A stretch of DNA of 64,000 bases from the NCBI RefSeq assembly GCF_004211145.1, contig NZ_SEBS01000002.1, forward strand, positions 124,001-188,000. Reading direction: 5' to 3'. Below are positions 25,465-35,230 of the stretch, one piece after another; position 1 is the stretch's first letter, and the number at the start of each line of letters is the position of its first letter. A model generated the notes under the pieces. The model had not been told where the DNA came from. It saw only the letters and a program-made list of their open reading frames with translations, and searched no databases. This stretch comes from Flavobacterium sp. Lineage in GTDB: Bacteria > Bacteroidota > Bacteroidia > Flavobacteriales > Flavobacteriaceae. The position numbers were made by a program, and so were the translations under genes.

Positions 25465-25974
25465 ATGAAAAAACTAAACCTTCTAAAGACATTGCTTGAC
25501 TTGTTTTTCTTCTTCAGCATTTTTGCCGTAATCGGAATTTTTATTCTTGGTCCGATCGCATTTTTTAACGGTGAGGATTTGCCGCTCAAAATTAAAGGGC
25601 AGGAAATTATCGCCGACAATTGGGGCGCGAGACTGTTGATCGTCACCTCGGCGATTTCGAGTTTATTGTTCGTGTATGCGATTTTCCTGTTTAGAAAAAA
25701 TGTGCATTCGCTCGTGAAAAGGGAGATTTTTACTGAAGTCGTAATCGCAAATTTCAAACGCATCGGCTGGTGTCTGATCGCGTCGACGTTACTCGGTGAA
25801 ATCCCGTTATTCTTTTATAATATGATCAATCGCAACCACTTGGGCTTGCAATTCGGGACCGGCGGATTCGATTCGATGTTGCTTTCGATCGCGTTGGGAT
25901 TGTTTTTTATGGTACTTTCGGAGATATTCAAAATCGGTAAAAACCTCAAGGAAGAAAACGACTTAACGCTTTGA
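25465..25974 (+). CDS. DUF2975 domain-containing membrane protein
   Basis: 169 residues with four hydrophobic helices (about 12-34, 55-75, 98-118, 132-150), matching the DUF2975 family. In many bacteria DUF2975 proteins are encoded directly before a small Xre-type regulator, exactly as here: the next start is 1 nt after this stop. The pair is thought of as a membrane protein with its dedicated DNA-binding partner; the function is unknown. The gene has its own consensus promoter. Confidence 0.85.
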   Translation: MKKLNLLKTLLDLFFFFSIFAVIGIFILGPIAFFNGEDLPLKIKGQEIIADNWGARLLIVTSAISSLLFVYAIFLFRKNVHSLVKREIFTEVVIANFKRIGWCLIASTLLGEIPLFFYNMINRNHLGLQFGTGGFDSMLLSIALGLFFMVLSEIFKIGKNLKEENDLTL

Positions 25975-25975
25975 T

Positions 25976-26188
25976 ATGCCAATAGTTATAAACGTAGATG
26001 TCATGCTTGCCAAGCGCAAAATGCGGTCGAACGAACTCGCCGAACGCATCGGCATGACCACGGCCAACTTCTCGATCCTCAAGACCGGAAAAGCGAAAGC
26101 CATCCGGTTTTCGACGCTCGAGGCCATTTGTGAAGCACTGGATTGTCAACCTGGGGACGTAATGGAATTCGTACCCGAAAACAAATAA
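25976..26188 (+). CDS. small HTH (Cro/CI, YozG-type) transcriptional regulator
   Basis: 70 residues consisting almost only of a helix-turn-helix: LAKRKMRSNELAERIGMTTANFSILKTGKAKAIRFSTLEAICEALDCQPGDV, with the Cro/CI pattern of the short regulators found beside DUF2975. No effector domain is present. Starts 1 nt after the DUF2975 stop and is followed within 3 nt by a small membrane protein. It probably regulates its own operon, by analogy with similar pairs. Confidence 0.92.
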   Translation: MPIVINVDVMLAKRKMRSNELAERIGMTTANFSILKTGKAKAIRFSTLEAICEALDCQPGDVMEFVPENK

Positions 26189-26190
26189 TC

Positions 26191-26376
26191 ATGAAAGAAA
26201 AAACATTTTTTGGAATGCTCGCGTTGTCGATCGTTCTGGTTGTCGTCTCGGCTTTGATGAAGGTCGAACACGTGAAAAATGCAAATTATGCGCTCGCGGG
26301 CGCGATGGCGTTTCAAGCGTCGACGATTGCATATTTCATCGGGAAGAATCTAATCGGAAAGCGAAAAATGTTCTAG
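26191..26376 (+). CDS. small two-helix membrane protein
   Basis: 61 residues from the ATG at 26191, 2 nt after the regulator stop. Two hydrophobic helices (about 5-22 and 30-50) end in a basic tail KNLIGKRKMF. I do not recognise a family. Its position as third gene of the DUF2975-HTH set makes it a real gene rather than a chance frame, and a likely membrane partner of DUF2975. Confidence 0.65.
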   Translation: MKEKTFFGMLALSIVLVVVSALMKVEHVKNANYALAGAMAFQASTIAYFIGKNLIGKRKMF

Positions 26377-26392
26377 GTAATCGATTCAATTT

Positions 26393-26421
26393 TTGTGTAA
26401 TGTGCTGATTTTGTATCTTTC
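26393..26421 (+). promoter_or_regulatory. likely promoter of the DUF3667 gene
   Basis: TTG at 26393-26395, 18-nt spacer, TATCTTTC at 26414-26421 (one mismatch to TAnnTTTG), 14 nt before the ATG. Confidence 0.45.
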
Positions 26422-26435
26422 ACAAAACTTCGAAT

Positions 26436-27242
26436 ATGCATACTAACTGCAGGAATTGCGAAACGACGTTGGTTGCCGAATATGAGTTTTGTCCGGGTTG
26501 CGGGCAAAAAGCGGATTTGCATCGGCTGGGTTTGCACGAGCTCGTGCACGACGGCATCCATTATTTCACGCACGCCGACAAAGGTTTGTTTCAGTTGGTG
26601 CGTGATTTGGTCGCAAAGCGCGGAATAGTCGCGAAGGAATATATAGAAGGCAAACGCCGAAAGTATTTTCCGCCGTTGAATTTCTTCTTGATTATCGCAG
26701 CGATTTTCGTTTTTACCGCGACGTTCAAGCAATCACAGCTTCCCATCGACGTGTACGAAAAACATCCGGAATTGCGCGACGAGACCGATCCCGCGACGAA
26801 AACCCGATTGGAGAAAATCTATACACGCGCTGAAAAAGCTAACCGTTTTACGAACAGTTACTCGAATCTAATTGCAATGGCCGCGCTGCCTTTAAGCGCT
26901 TTCATTTATTTTTTGTTTTATAAAAAAGCGAAATACAACTACATCGAACACGTCGTCGCGGGAATGTATTTGTTGGGTTTCTGCTTGTTGATTTACGCAT
27001 TGATCTTGATCCCGATCGCGTATTTACTCGGCATTTCGCGCCTATATATGGTCGCCGTCCTGATGTTTTTGCAACTATTTTATGGTGCAACTTTTTATGT
27101 TGGATTTCTCGGGAAATCGGGAGCGGCGAACTATTTCAAGGCGTTCGGAGTCAGCTTGGTATCGCTGTTAGTTTGGATTGTCGGCTCGTCTTTCACCGTG
27201 CGATTGTACATAACGAATGGATTTTGGGGTATACTGCCTTAG
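26436..27242 (+). CDS. DUF3667 domain-containing membrane protein
   Basis: 268 residues. The N-terminus is a zinc ribbon (CRNCETT, 14 residues on CPGCGQ), followed by the DUF3667 signature region HELVHDGIHYFTHADKGL and REYIEGKRRKYFPPLNF (here KEYIEGKRRKYFPPLNF), then four to five hydrophobic helices. The family is widespread in Bacteroidota; function unknown. Its stop overlaps the stop of the convergent PepSY/flavoreductase gene by 4 nt, with no terminator. Confidence 0.9.
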   Translation: MHTNCRNCETTLVAEYEFCPGCGQKADLHRLGLHELVHDGIHYFTHADKGLFQLVRDLVAKRGIVAKEYIEGKRRKYFPPLNFFLIIAAIFVFTATFKQSQLPIDVYEKHPELRDETDPATKTRLEKIYTRAEKANRFTNSYSNLIAMAALPLSAFIYFLFYKKAKYNYIEHVVAGMYLLGFCLLIYALILIPIAYLLGISRLYMVAVLMFLQLFYGATFYVGFLGKSGAANYFKAFGVSLVSLLVWIVGSSFTVRLYITNGFWGILP

Positions 27243-29425
27243 TAACAATCCATCCTAATCTTTCCGACGGCCTGATAATGGCTCAACGGATGTTCAAGCG
27301 ATTTGCAAATCGAAGCCAACAGTTCCAACACATTTTCCTGCATTGCGAGTGAGCCGCAGATCATGATCGTGCCGTTTTCCTTTAGCACCGAGGCGACGAG
27401 TTGCGAATCGATTGCGAGCAAATCCTTCACATATCGTTTATCACCTTCGCGCGAATAGGCGACGTTGAGTTTATGCAGTTTCCCGCTCGAATATTGAGAC
27501 TCCAACAATTCGCGATACGGTTCGAACGATGCGCCGTTCCTGAAACCGCAATACAAATGGCATTTCGTTTTCGGGCCATTTTGCTCGATCATGCCAAGGA
27601 AAGGCGCGATTCCGGTTCCGTTTGAAATCAAAATCGTTTGTTTTGCGTCGGACGGATAATGGAATTCCGGATTTTCGACCAATCGTGCTTTTATCGTTTG
27701 TCCGACAATAAGCGAATGTAAGTAATCAGAACCCAAACCGTTTTCGTGGCGTTTCACGCTGAGTTGGATTTCGCCCGAAATTTTCCCGATGGAATATTGA
27801 CGTTCTCGATGGTCGTCCATCGGATAAACGTTTAGCAAATCTCCTGATTCGAACGGTTTTTTCTTTTTCGGTCGCAGTTTGATCGTGAATGTTCCGTCGA
27901 TCGCGGCATCGGTTTTCGTGGTGACCGTGAACGTTTGCAGTTTTTTTGGTTTGGCCGATAATTGGTTGTGGTCAATGTCGAGCGGCACTCCTGTCTTCCG
28001 GGAAAATTCGTTTACCCATTCCGCAAATTCCGAAACCGATTTGTCGTTTATCGTTTTGATTTCGAGAAGCGGTTCCAAATGCGCCTGTTGTGACATCGCG
28101 TTGTGCAAGTCAAAAGCAAATTGACAAAAATCAGGATAGGCGTGCGATCCGAAACCGACGATTGAGAATCGGACATTTTTGTTCTGCGGGATTTCCGAAA
28201 TCAATCGGATCGCTTTTGTTGCATTTGAAGGCGCGTCTCCACGTCCGTATGTCGCTGCGAATACGATGATTTGTGAAGCGCTGACAAATTCGGAGTAGGA
28301 ATTGAGTTCCGAGAAATACGATTTTTTTCCGGCTCTGAGCAGCGATTGATGGAATGTCTTGGCGAAACGCATCGTGCTTCCGTTTTCAGAACCCGCGAGC
28401 ACAATAAATTCGGCTTCGTCTTTTTTGAATTTGTTCTTGATTTTTCCCGCACGGCGCTTGAGCGTCATCGCGAATCCCGAGTAAATGAAAAACAGGATAT
28501 TCACGCATGCGATTGCAAGTACGATCGCCCAAACAATGCTTGCGCGACCCGTGTGCAGATCCATGCTCAGGCTGATCCAGTCGGCGGCTGCGGGATATTT
28601 TTTTTCGCTGAGGATTTCTCCGGTGATCTGGTTGACGACGATTTCGCGGTTGTGCAATTTCACCGTAAAGGCGTCTTCAGGCTCGGGAGAGAACGGGAAT
28701 TCTATGGATTTGACTTCCGAAAGTCTGATGTTTTTGAACACGTCAAAATCGGCGATCGCTTTCTTCGGGCTTTGTTTTATGTTTTCGAAATCGACGTCGT
28801 GCTTGACTTTATTTTCGGGAAACAACTTGAAATGTTCGAGTGACAGGAATGTTCCCGTTAGCGAAATGATCAGAATAGGCAAGAGCCAAATGCGCCCGAG
28901 AAACACGTGATAGAACGAGAAGAAATCCTCGCGTACGATTTTCGAGAAGAAACGCTTCAATCCGCGTTGGCGTTTCACGACCAAAATCGAGCCAGTAATC
29001 GCGATCAGGAAAAGTAAGAATGCCGTGATCGCCATGAAAACGCGGCCTAATCCGTGAAGGAAAAGCGAGCGGTGCAACGTCGTTACGGTTTGGAAGAATT
29101 CGTTTTCAGGTTCGAGTTTGCCGAGTGACTTTCCGGTTTTCGGGTCGATGTAAATTTGTTCGCTGTCGCCTTCCTGGTTGATGACATCGGCCGAAACGAA
29201 GCGATCGCCAATGTTGATCTCGATTATCTCGTCGTAATTTTTTTGGGCCGATGAAATCGTCGTGGCAAGCGAAACGTCGTTCATCCCGTTGATCGCATAC
29301 GGTTTCAAGCTGTCTGAAACCGGTTCGAACGCCAAAATAATTCCCGTGAGACACGCGAGCGCGATAAAAAGAAAAGAAGATACCGCCAATGTGAGATGGC
29401 TGTATCTCCAGATCGAGATTGTCAT
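27239..29425 (-). CDS. PepSY membrane protein fused to flavodoxin and ferredoxin-reductase domains
   Basis: 728 residues. The N-terminal about 330 are a PepSY-associated membrane unit with helices at 10-30, 135-155, 175-195 and 300-325, with His residues in the helices that could hold heme (FLHGLGR, FYHVFLGR, DLHTGR). A flavodoxin domain follows (about 345-485: LAGSENGSTMRFA, AATYGRGDAPSNA), then a FAD/NADPH reductase like that of sulfite reductase: RQYSIGKI (FAD), SNGTGIAPF (nicotinamide), and an ending VGKIRMDCY. Electrons would pass from NADPH through FAD and FMN to the membrane unit and across the inner membrane, by analogy with siderophore or iron reductases. It is the last gene of the ankyrin-DUF2271 set, 33 nt after DUF2271. 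Confidence 0.9.
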   Translation of the reverse strand: MTISIWRYSHLTLAVSSFLFIALACLTGIILAFEPVSDSLKPYAINGMNDVSLATTISSAQKNYDEIIEINIGDRFVSADVINQEGDSEQIYIDPKTGKSLGKLEPENEFFQTVTTLHRSLFLHGLGRVFMAITAFLLFLIAITGSILVVKRQRGLKRFFSKIVREDFFSFYHVFLGRIWLLPILIISLTGTFLSLEHFKLFPENKVKHDVDFENIKQSPKKAIADFDVFKNIRLSEVKSIEFPFSPEPEDAFTVKLHNREIVVNQITGEILSEKKYPAAADWISLSMDLHTGRASIVWAIVLAIACVNILFFIYSGFAMTLKRRAGKIKNKFKKDEAEFIVLAGSENGSTMRFAKTFHQSLLRAGKKSYFSELNSYSEFVSASQIIVFAATYGRGDAPSNATKAIRLISEIPQNKNVRFSIVGFGSHAYPDFCQFAFDLHNAMSQQAHLEPLLEIKTINDKSVSEFAEWVNEFSRKTGVPLDIDHNQLSAKPKKLQTFTVTTKTDAAIDGTFTIKLRPKKKKPFESGDLLNVYPMDDHRERQYSIGKISGEIQLSVKRHENGLGSDYLHSLIVGQTIKARLVENPEFHYPSDAKQTILISNGTGIAPFLGMIEQNGPKTKCHLYCGFRNGASFEPYRELLESQYSSGKLHKLNVAYSREGDKRYVKDLLAIDSQLVASVLKENGTIMICGSLAMQENVLELLASICKSLEHPLSHYQAVGKIRMDCY

Positions 29426-29458
29426 ATTTTTTGTTTTAAGCTACGATTGCGCCGAATT

Positions 29459-29944
29459 TTAATTGCTCGGAGCCAGACGGACGTAGCGGATATAGCCCGT
29501 TCCATCGGTTTTGCCCGATACGTTTTCAGTCGTCAACGGAATTTCGGCGTCTTTCAAATTATATTTCTGGTTCTCGACCGCCGATTCGAAACGCAGTGTG
29601 TAGCCCGCATTCAATTTCGAATTATCGATCTCGATGACGTTCACCGCGCGATCGCCTCCTGAAACTGAAGCGCCCGTGATCGCGCTGATGTTTTGCTTTT
29701 TCGCCTTTTGGAACTTGAACCATTCGGGCAAGTCGTTGTACCATTTTTTATCTCGGCCCATCATGTAGAGCGTTTGCTCGTATTCGCCTTTCGGGTTGAT
29801 CAGCGAAACCACGATGTACGCGCCTTCACCCGGATAGTTTGACATCTGGACCATGCATTTGTATTTCGTGGCTTGGGCGGCCGACGAATTCGGCAACAAC
29901 GCGAAAAACGCCAGCGCGATCAATAGTTGGAAGGTTTTGTTCAT
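29459..29944 (-). CDS. DUF2271 secreted protein
   Basis: 161 residues with signal peptide LLIALAFFALLPNSSAAQ. The mature domain matches DUF2271: NYPGEGAYIVVSLINPKGEY, LYMMGRDKKWYNDLPEWF, DAITGAS-like SAITGASVSGGDRA. DUF2271 genes commonly stand beside PepSY flavoreductase genes, so it is probably the periplasmic partner in the same electron-transfer task (inference). Its ATG overlaps the stop of the ankyrin gene (ATGA, 29941-29944), so the two are translationally coupled. Confidence 0.88.
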   Translation of the reverse strand: MNKTFQLLIALAFFALLPNSSAAQATKYKCMVQMSNYPGEGAYIVVSLINPKGEYEQTLYMMGRDKKWYNDLPEWFKFQKAKKQNISAITGASVSGGDRAVNVIEIDNSKLNAGYTLRFESAVENQKYNLKDAEIPLTTENVSGKTDGTGYIRYVRLAPSN

Positions 29945-31428
29945 GATTTGAGGAATTCGATGGAGATTTTATCTTTTTTCAACGCTTCGTTTTCAGACGC
30001 CAGATCGTAGGCGGTTTCGTTCATGTCGGTCTTTTCGGTCGTCTTCGCGCCTGCGCTGATCAGAAATTTCAAGACCTCGTCATTCTTGGCGTTCATCGCG
30101 GCTTTGTGCAGCGCGGTCATGTTCTCGGCGTTCTTTTTATTGATGTCGACGTTGAGTTCGTTCGCGCGTTTCAACAGCGACAAATCGTTTTTGGCGACGG
30201 CTAAATGATACAATGTGTTCCCGTTTTTTTGAGCCGACGAAACGTCGAGTCCTTTTGCCTGCAACGATTTCAATTTGGCTTCGAAATCGGTAGCTTTCTT
30301 CGTGTTGTACGACTGCGCGAGGTAATAGGTCAGGTTGTTTCCATCAATGTCGGCCACTTTTATATCGGCGCCTTTTTCAATCAGGAAAGTCACGATTTCG
30401 GGAGAATTATTTTGTACGGCGAGCGCCAAAGCCGACTGGCCTTTCGCATTCGTTGCATTGATGTTCTTGACTTTTTCTGACAATAGTTTGATCAACTGGA
30501 TATCGCCATTCGAACCCGCGGCCGCGATGAAAACCGTATTTCCATCCTTATTCGTTTGGTTCACGTCCAAACCTTTCGACAGGAAATAGTTGACGGTTTC
30601 GTTTTGTTTGTCTTTTCGGACGATGTAATGCAGCGCGTTTTCACCGTTTTCACCTTTGGCGTTCGGTTTCACGCCTTTCGATTCGAGGAATTTATACGTT
30701 TCCAGCGTATTCGTATTCGAGCGAGTTCCTTGGGCGGCCATGATCATTGCGTTGTCGGTGAACGTCGCGCCTTTCTTGAGTAAGGTTTCCATGAGTTCGC
30801 GATTTCCGCCTTTCGCGACGTAATTCAAGACGCCGTTTCCGTGCGAATCCTTGCTTTTCAGGTCAAGACCTTTCGACGTGAAATAGTCGATCAACGTCAT
30901 GTCTTTCGCGCCCGTCGCCACCAGCAGCAACGCATTCGCACCTTCGTGATCCAAATCCTTTTTGAAGTTGGCTCCGAATTTTTGGCACAAGTCATACACC
31001 TTCGTATTCGTCTGTCCGGTTGCCGCTGCGAAATTTGCGATCGTGTAACCGTGATCTTCGACGATATCGGTTTTCGCGCCTTTCTTCTGGAGATATTCCA
31101 TTAAATCGGTGTTTCCGACATAGGCCGCCCAGAAAATATACGTGCGTCCGTCGTGCATAATTTTATTCACATCGTTTCCGGGTTGCGTCAACAGGAAATG
31201 AACCGTTGCGTCGGGCGCTTTTTCGATGATCGCGTAAACCGTGGCGTCGAACGCAGCCGATGTCATCGCCGACGGATTATTTCCGGCTTTGATGTCCGAC
31301 TCTACTTTAGCAGCATCGGGCGACGCTTTCCAATATTCCCTTTCGAGAAAAACATTTTTTTGCGCTTGGGTCGAGACCGTGAAAAAGCAGCAAACCGCTA
31401 GTGTGATCGTTCGTATTGTCGTTGACAT
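29941..31428 (-). CDS. secreted ankyrin-repeat protein
   Basis: 495 residues from the ATG at 31426-31428, which gives a signal peptide (ITLAVCCFFTVSTQAQ). The rest is about twelve ankyrin repeats of about 33 residues, with recognisable GNTxLHxA-type turns: DGRTYIFWAAYVGNTDLMEYLQKKGA, GENALHYIVRKDK, GQSALALAVQNNSPEIVTFLIEKGA, NMTALHKAAMNAKNDEVLKFLISAGA. It offers a protein-binding surface in the periplasm. First gene of the ankyrin-DUF2271-PepSY operon, with a -7 box TAATTTTG at 31452-31459 (minus strand). Several Flavobacterium genomes keep this order, as I recall. Confidence 0.9.
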   Translation of the reverse strand: MSTTIRTITLAVCCFFTVSTQAQKNVFLEREYWKASPDAAKVESDIKAGNNPSAMTSAAFDATVYAIIEKAPDATVHFLLTQPGNDVNKIMHDGRTYIFWAAYVGNTDLMEYLQKKGAKTDIVEDHGYTIANFAAATGQTNTKVYDLCQKFGANFKKDLDHEGANALLLVATGAKDMTLIDYFTSKGLDLKSKDSHGNGVLNYVAKGGNRELMETLLKKGATFTDNAMIMAAQGTRSNTNTLETYKFLESKGVKPNAKGENGENALHYIVRKDKQNETVNYFLSKGLDVNQTNKDGNTVFIAAAGSNGDIQLIKLLSEKVKNINATNAKGQSALALAVQNNSPEIVTFLIEKGADIKVADIDGNNLTYYLAQSYNTKKATDFEAKLKSLQAKGLDVSSAQKNGNTLYHLAVAKNDLSLLKRANELNVDINKKNAENMTALHKAAMNAKNDEVLKFLISAGAKTTEKTDMNETAYDLASENEALKKDKISIEFLKS

Positions 31429-31528
31429 AGGATGTGTTTGTAGTTCGGACGCAAAATTAAGCGGAATGATTCTAAATAACACTATCACGAATCATAAAAA
31501 ACCGCCAATTGCTTCAATTCTACCCAAT

Positions 31529-31552
31529 AAAAAAGCCGGACAATAGCCCGGC
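31529..31552 (-). terminator. terminator of the atpD-atpC operon
   Basis: On the minus strand GCCGG / CCGGC with an 8-nt loop, followed by six T. It lies 22 nt after the atpC stop. Confidence 0.75.
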
Positions 31553-31573
31553 GTTTTCAGTGTTTGTCTTGTC

Positions 31574-31855
31574 TTAGTCGACCAAGACGATAATTTTATT
31601 GTCGTTCATTTCGATCGTCCCCGACGTGATGGCCAACGTGTACGTCTTTTCATCGACTCTCACGAATTTGTCGGTCACTTCTTTAGCGAAATGAAAACTG
31701 TTCGCGGCGATTTTCACATCTCCTTCTTTGAGGATGGAAACGATAGGCGCGTGGTGGTTCAAGATCTGGAAACTTCCGTCGACGCCCGGCAGGGTTACTG
31801 CGGTTACTTCTCCTGAGAAAAGTGTGGCTTCGGGTGAAATAATATCTAACGTCAT
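31574..31855 (-). CDS. atpC: F1 ATP synthase subunit epsilon
   Basis: 93 residues, matching the short Bacteroidota form that has the N-terminal beta-sandwich only and lacks the C-terminal helical hairpin of E. coli epsilon. Seen: MTLDIISPEATLFSGEVTAVTLPG, GSFQILNHHAPIVSIL. It links the gamma subunit to the c-ring in the F1 stalk. Follows atpD by 81 nt that hold a heptamer-repeat hairpin. The two genes stand apart from the rest of the atp operon, as is usual in this phylum. Confidence 0.95.
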   Translation of the reverse strand: MTLDIISPEATLFSGEVTAVTLPGVDGSFQILNHHAPIVSILKEGDVKIAANSFHFAKEVTDKFVRVDEKTYTLAITSGTIEMNDNKIIVLVD

Positions 31856-31866
31856 ATTTTTATAGG

Positions 31867-31935
31867 TATGAGTTATGAGATTTGAGATATGAGACAGGGT
31901 GTAAACTCAAGACTCATATCTCAAGACTCAAGACT
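31867..31935. repeat. TGAGnnn heptamer repeats forming a hairpin between atpD and atpC
   Basis: Heptamers TGAGTTA-TGAGATT-TGAGATA-TGAGACA run rightward, and reverse-complement heptamers (TGAGTCT, TGAGATA) occupy 31907-31935. A perfect 12-bp stem is formed by 31882-31893 (TTGAGATATGAG) and 31913-31924, loop 19 nt. It is inside the atpDC transcript. Confidence 0.75.
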
Positions 31936-31936
31936 A

Positions 31937-33448
<1,512 letters not shown>

Positions 33449-33506
33449 TTATGTATTTATTAAATAGCTCTTTACGTTTCGGTTGGGAGCTTGTTTTTTT
33501 CGAGTG

Positions 33507-33536
33507 CAAAGATAGTTTTTTAAATTAGCAAGTCAA
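33507..33536 (-). promoter_or_regulatory. promoter of atpD
   Basis: On the minus strand TTG (33534-33536), 19-nt spacer, TATCTTTG (33507-33514): an exact match to the Bacteroidota consensus, about 60 nt before the atpD ATG. Confidence 0.65.
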
Positions 33537-33608
33537 TAGGTAGAGGTGAGAAAAAAGGGTTAAAATTGCGGATTGTATTCCAACATAATCTATCGGCTAA
33601 TCTTTCTG

Positions 33609-33644
33609 TAAAAAACAAAGCCACTCCGTTGGGAATGGCCTTGT
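33609..33644 (-). terminator. terminator of the TonB receptor/GDSL operon
   Basis: Hairpin of 33615-33627 with 33632-33644 (11 of 13 pairs), followed on the minus strand by a run of T. It lies 23 nt after the GDSL gene stop. Confidence 0.8.
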
Positions 33645-33666
33645 TTTTTTATGTCCGAAATATGAA

Positions 33667-35199
33667 TTACGGAAGGTTCTGACCGTACTGAGCCGTAAAC
33701 GAGCCCAGATCGGCGCCTTTGAAATTCGATCCGTACGTAGCGTTAATTGCCTCTAGGAATTTATTTGCGATGAGTGCATAACCGCGAGCGCTCGGGTGAA
33801 CACCGTCAAGAGAGAACGTTCCGCCTGTTGCGTAAGTCGCTGTCATGTGGTAGTTTCCGTAACGGATTCCACCGTTTAGCAGTTGGTTCATGATCGCTTT
33901 CGCATCCACAAGTGCCAGACCTTTCGCAGTTGCGACGCCTTCGATAGTCGTGTTGTAAGCATCGGTTGCGACGCGGACTTCGGCGGCTTCGGTGTTCGTA
34001 AGAACGGCTCCATCTTGCAACGGATACGTAACTCCAATCGTGTTGAAAGGCGCAGGAACTCCAGGTTGGGAAGTTCCAAGCGTGCTGCTCGCCGACAACA
34101 ATACGAAGTCGCGGAACGAACCGTCGGCAGCAACTTTCGCATGTCTCGCCTGTCCGTAAAGGTTGCCCATCAAACCGGCCTGAGGCGCAGGAACTCCCGC
34201 TCCGATAAGCGCTCCGGTCAATTGTGCCGAAAGGTTCACAAGACTTTCATCTTTGATAAGAACCGCATTCGTCGCGCTCGCTTCAAGTAAATGGATACGG
34301 TCGCCTTGTCCCAATGCCGTCAAGATTTGGATGACAGGCCCGAGCAATTGTGAGTTCAATTGGTTTGCGGTCGCCGCATCGAGTGGAATCGGGTTGTAGG
34401 GAACACGTGTGAAAAACGGCAAAGTGTTTACGTATGGCAAGTTCGCCACGGCACCTTTTGCACCGTTCGCGGTCAATCCGTCGACCATTGCGCCGTATAC
34501 GTTCGCGAAAACGTTCGGGTCGGTGATGTCGTTGCCGCCGTAAGTCGTCGGATCGAAATTTCCGGTCTGGTTTACACCGGCGCCACCTGAAGTCGCGTAC
34601 GACAAAACATCGTTTCCGCCGATCCAAAGTGTGAAGAACGTCGGGTTTTGTGCCAAAGCGTCTCCGAATGGTGAAGCCGTCGCCGATGATGCGAAACGTC
34701 CGAAATAAGGATTCAAACTTCCGTAACCGTTGAATGTCAAGTGGAAACTTTTCGCGCCCGGAACACCTACATTATTAAATGGTCCCGCAACCGTAGTTCC
34801 GAAAACCGTTCCTGAAACGCCTGAAACATTCGTTGGCGCAGGTGATGTCGCTCCCGGAGGAAACGTCAAATACAAACGCGTCGGAAACTGCGGGATTTGA
34901 GCTCCGCCCATAGAAAAGCCTCCAATATTATCGACCATCAACGGTTGCGTGAAAGCGCCGCCGCCGGCCAATGCGAATTGTGAAGCCAGTATGTTCGGAT
35001 AGGAATTTTCCTGACCCGCACGGAAAAGCGCGTTATCACTATAACCTGCGGCAAACGAATCGCCCAAGGCTACATATTTTGAAAAGTCGGCAGAACCCGC
35101 CGTGATTGGCTCATCGACAACCGCTCCTTCGTTATCATCATCGCTGCAGGCAACCAACGTAAGTGATGCCAGAACAAGCCATTTGAAATTTTTTATCAT
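33667..35199 (-). CDS. SGNH/GDSL hydrolase-like lipoprotein
   Basis: 510 residues from the ATG at 35197-35199, which gives a lipoprotein signal (WLVLASLTLVAC, Cys near residue 18) followed by an acidic SDDDNE stretch, a typical surface or outer-membrane export signal in Flavobacteriia. Seen: GDSL block I ALGDSFAAGYSD, block III WIGGNDVL, and block V DGVHPSARGY with the catalytic Asp and His. Expected to be an ester hydrolase; substrate unknown. It starts 32 nt after the stop of the TonB-dependent receptor, so the pair likely works together in taking up a lipid or ester. Confidence 0.9.
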   Translation of the reverse strand: MIKNFKWLVLASLTLVACSDDDNEGAVVDEPITAGSADFSKYVALGDSFAAGYSDNALFRAGQENSYPNILASQFALAGGGAFTQPLMVDNIGGFSMGGAQIPQFPTRLYLTFPPGATSPAPTNVSGVSGTVFGTTVAGPFNNVGVPGAKSFHLTFNGYGSLNPYFGRFASSATASPFGDALAQNPTFFTLWIGGNDVLSYATSGGAGVNQTGNFDPTTYGGNDITDPNVFANVYGAMVDGLTANGAKGAVANLPYVNTLPFFTRVPYNPIPLDAATANQLNSQLLGPVIQILTALGQGDRIHLLEASATNAVLIKDESLVNLSAQLTGALIGAGVPAPQAGLMGNLYGQARHAKVAADGSFRDFVLLSASSTLGTSQPGVPAPFNTIGVTYPLQDGAVLTNTEAAEVRVATDAYNTTIEGVATAKGLALVDAKAIMNQLLNGGIRYGNYHMTATYATGGTFSLDGVHPSARGYALIANKFLEAINATYGSNFKGADLGSFTAQYGQNLP

Positions 35200-35230
35200 G
35201 ATCGTGAGATTTTTATTTAGCAATTATTTT

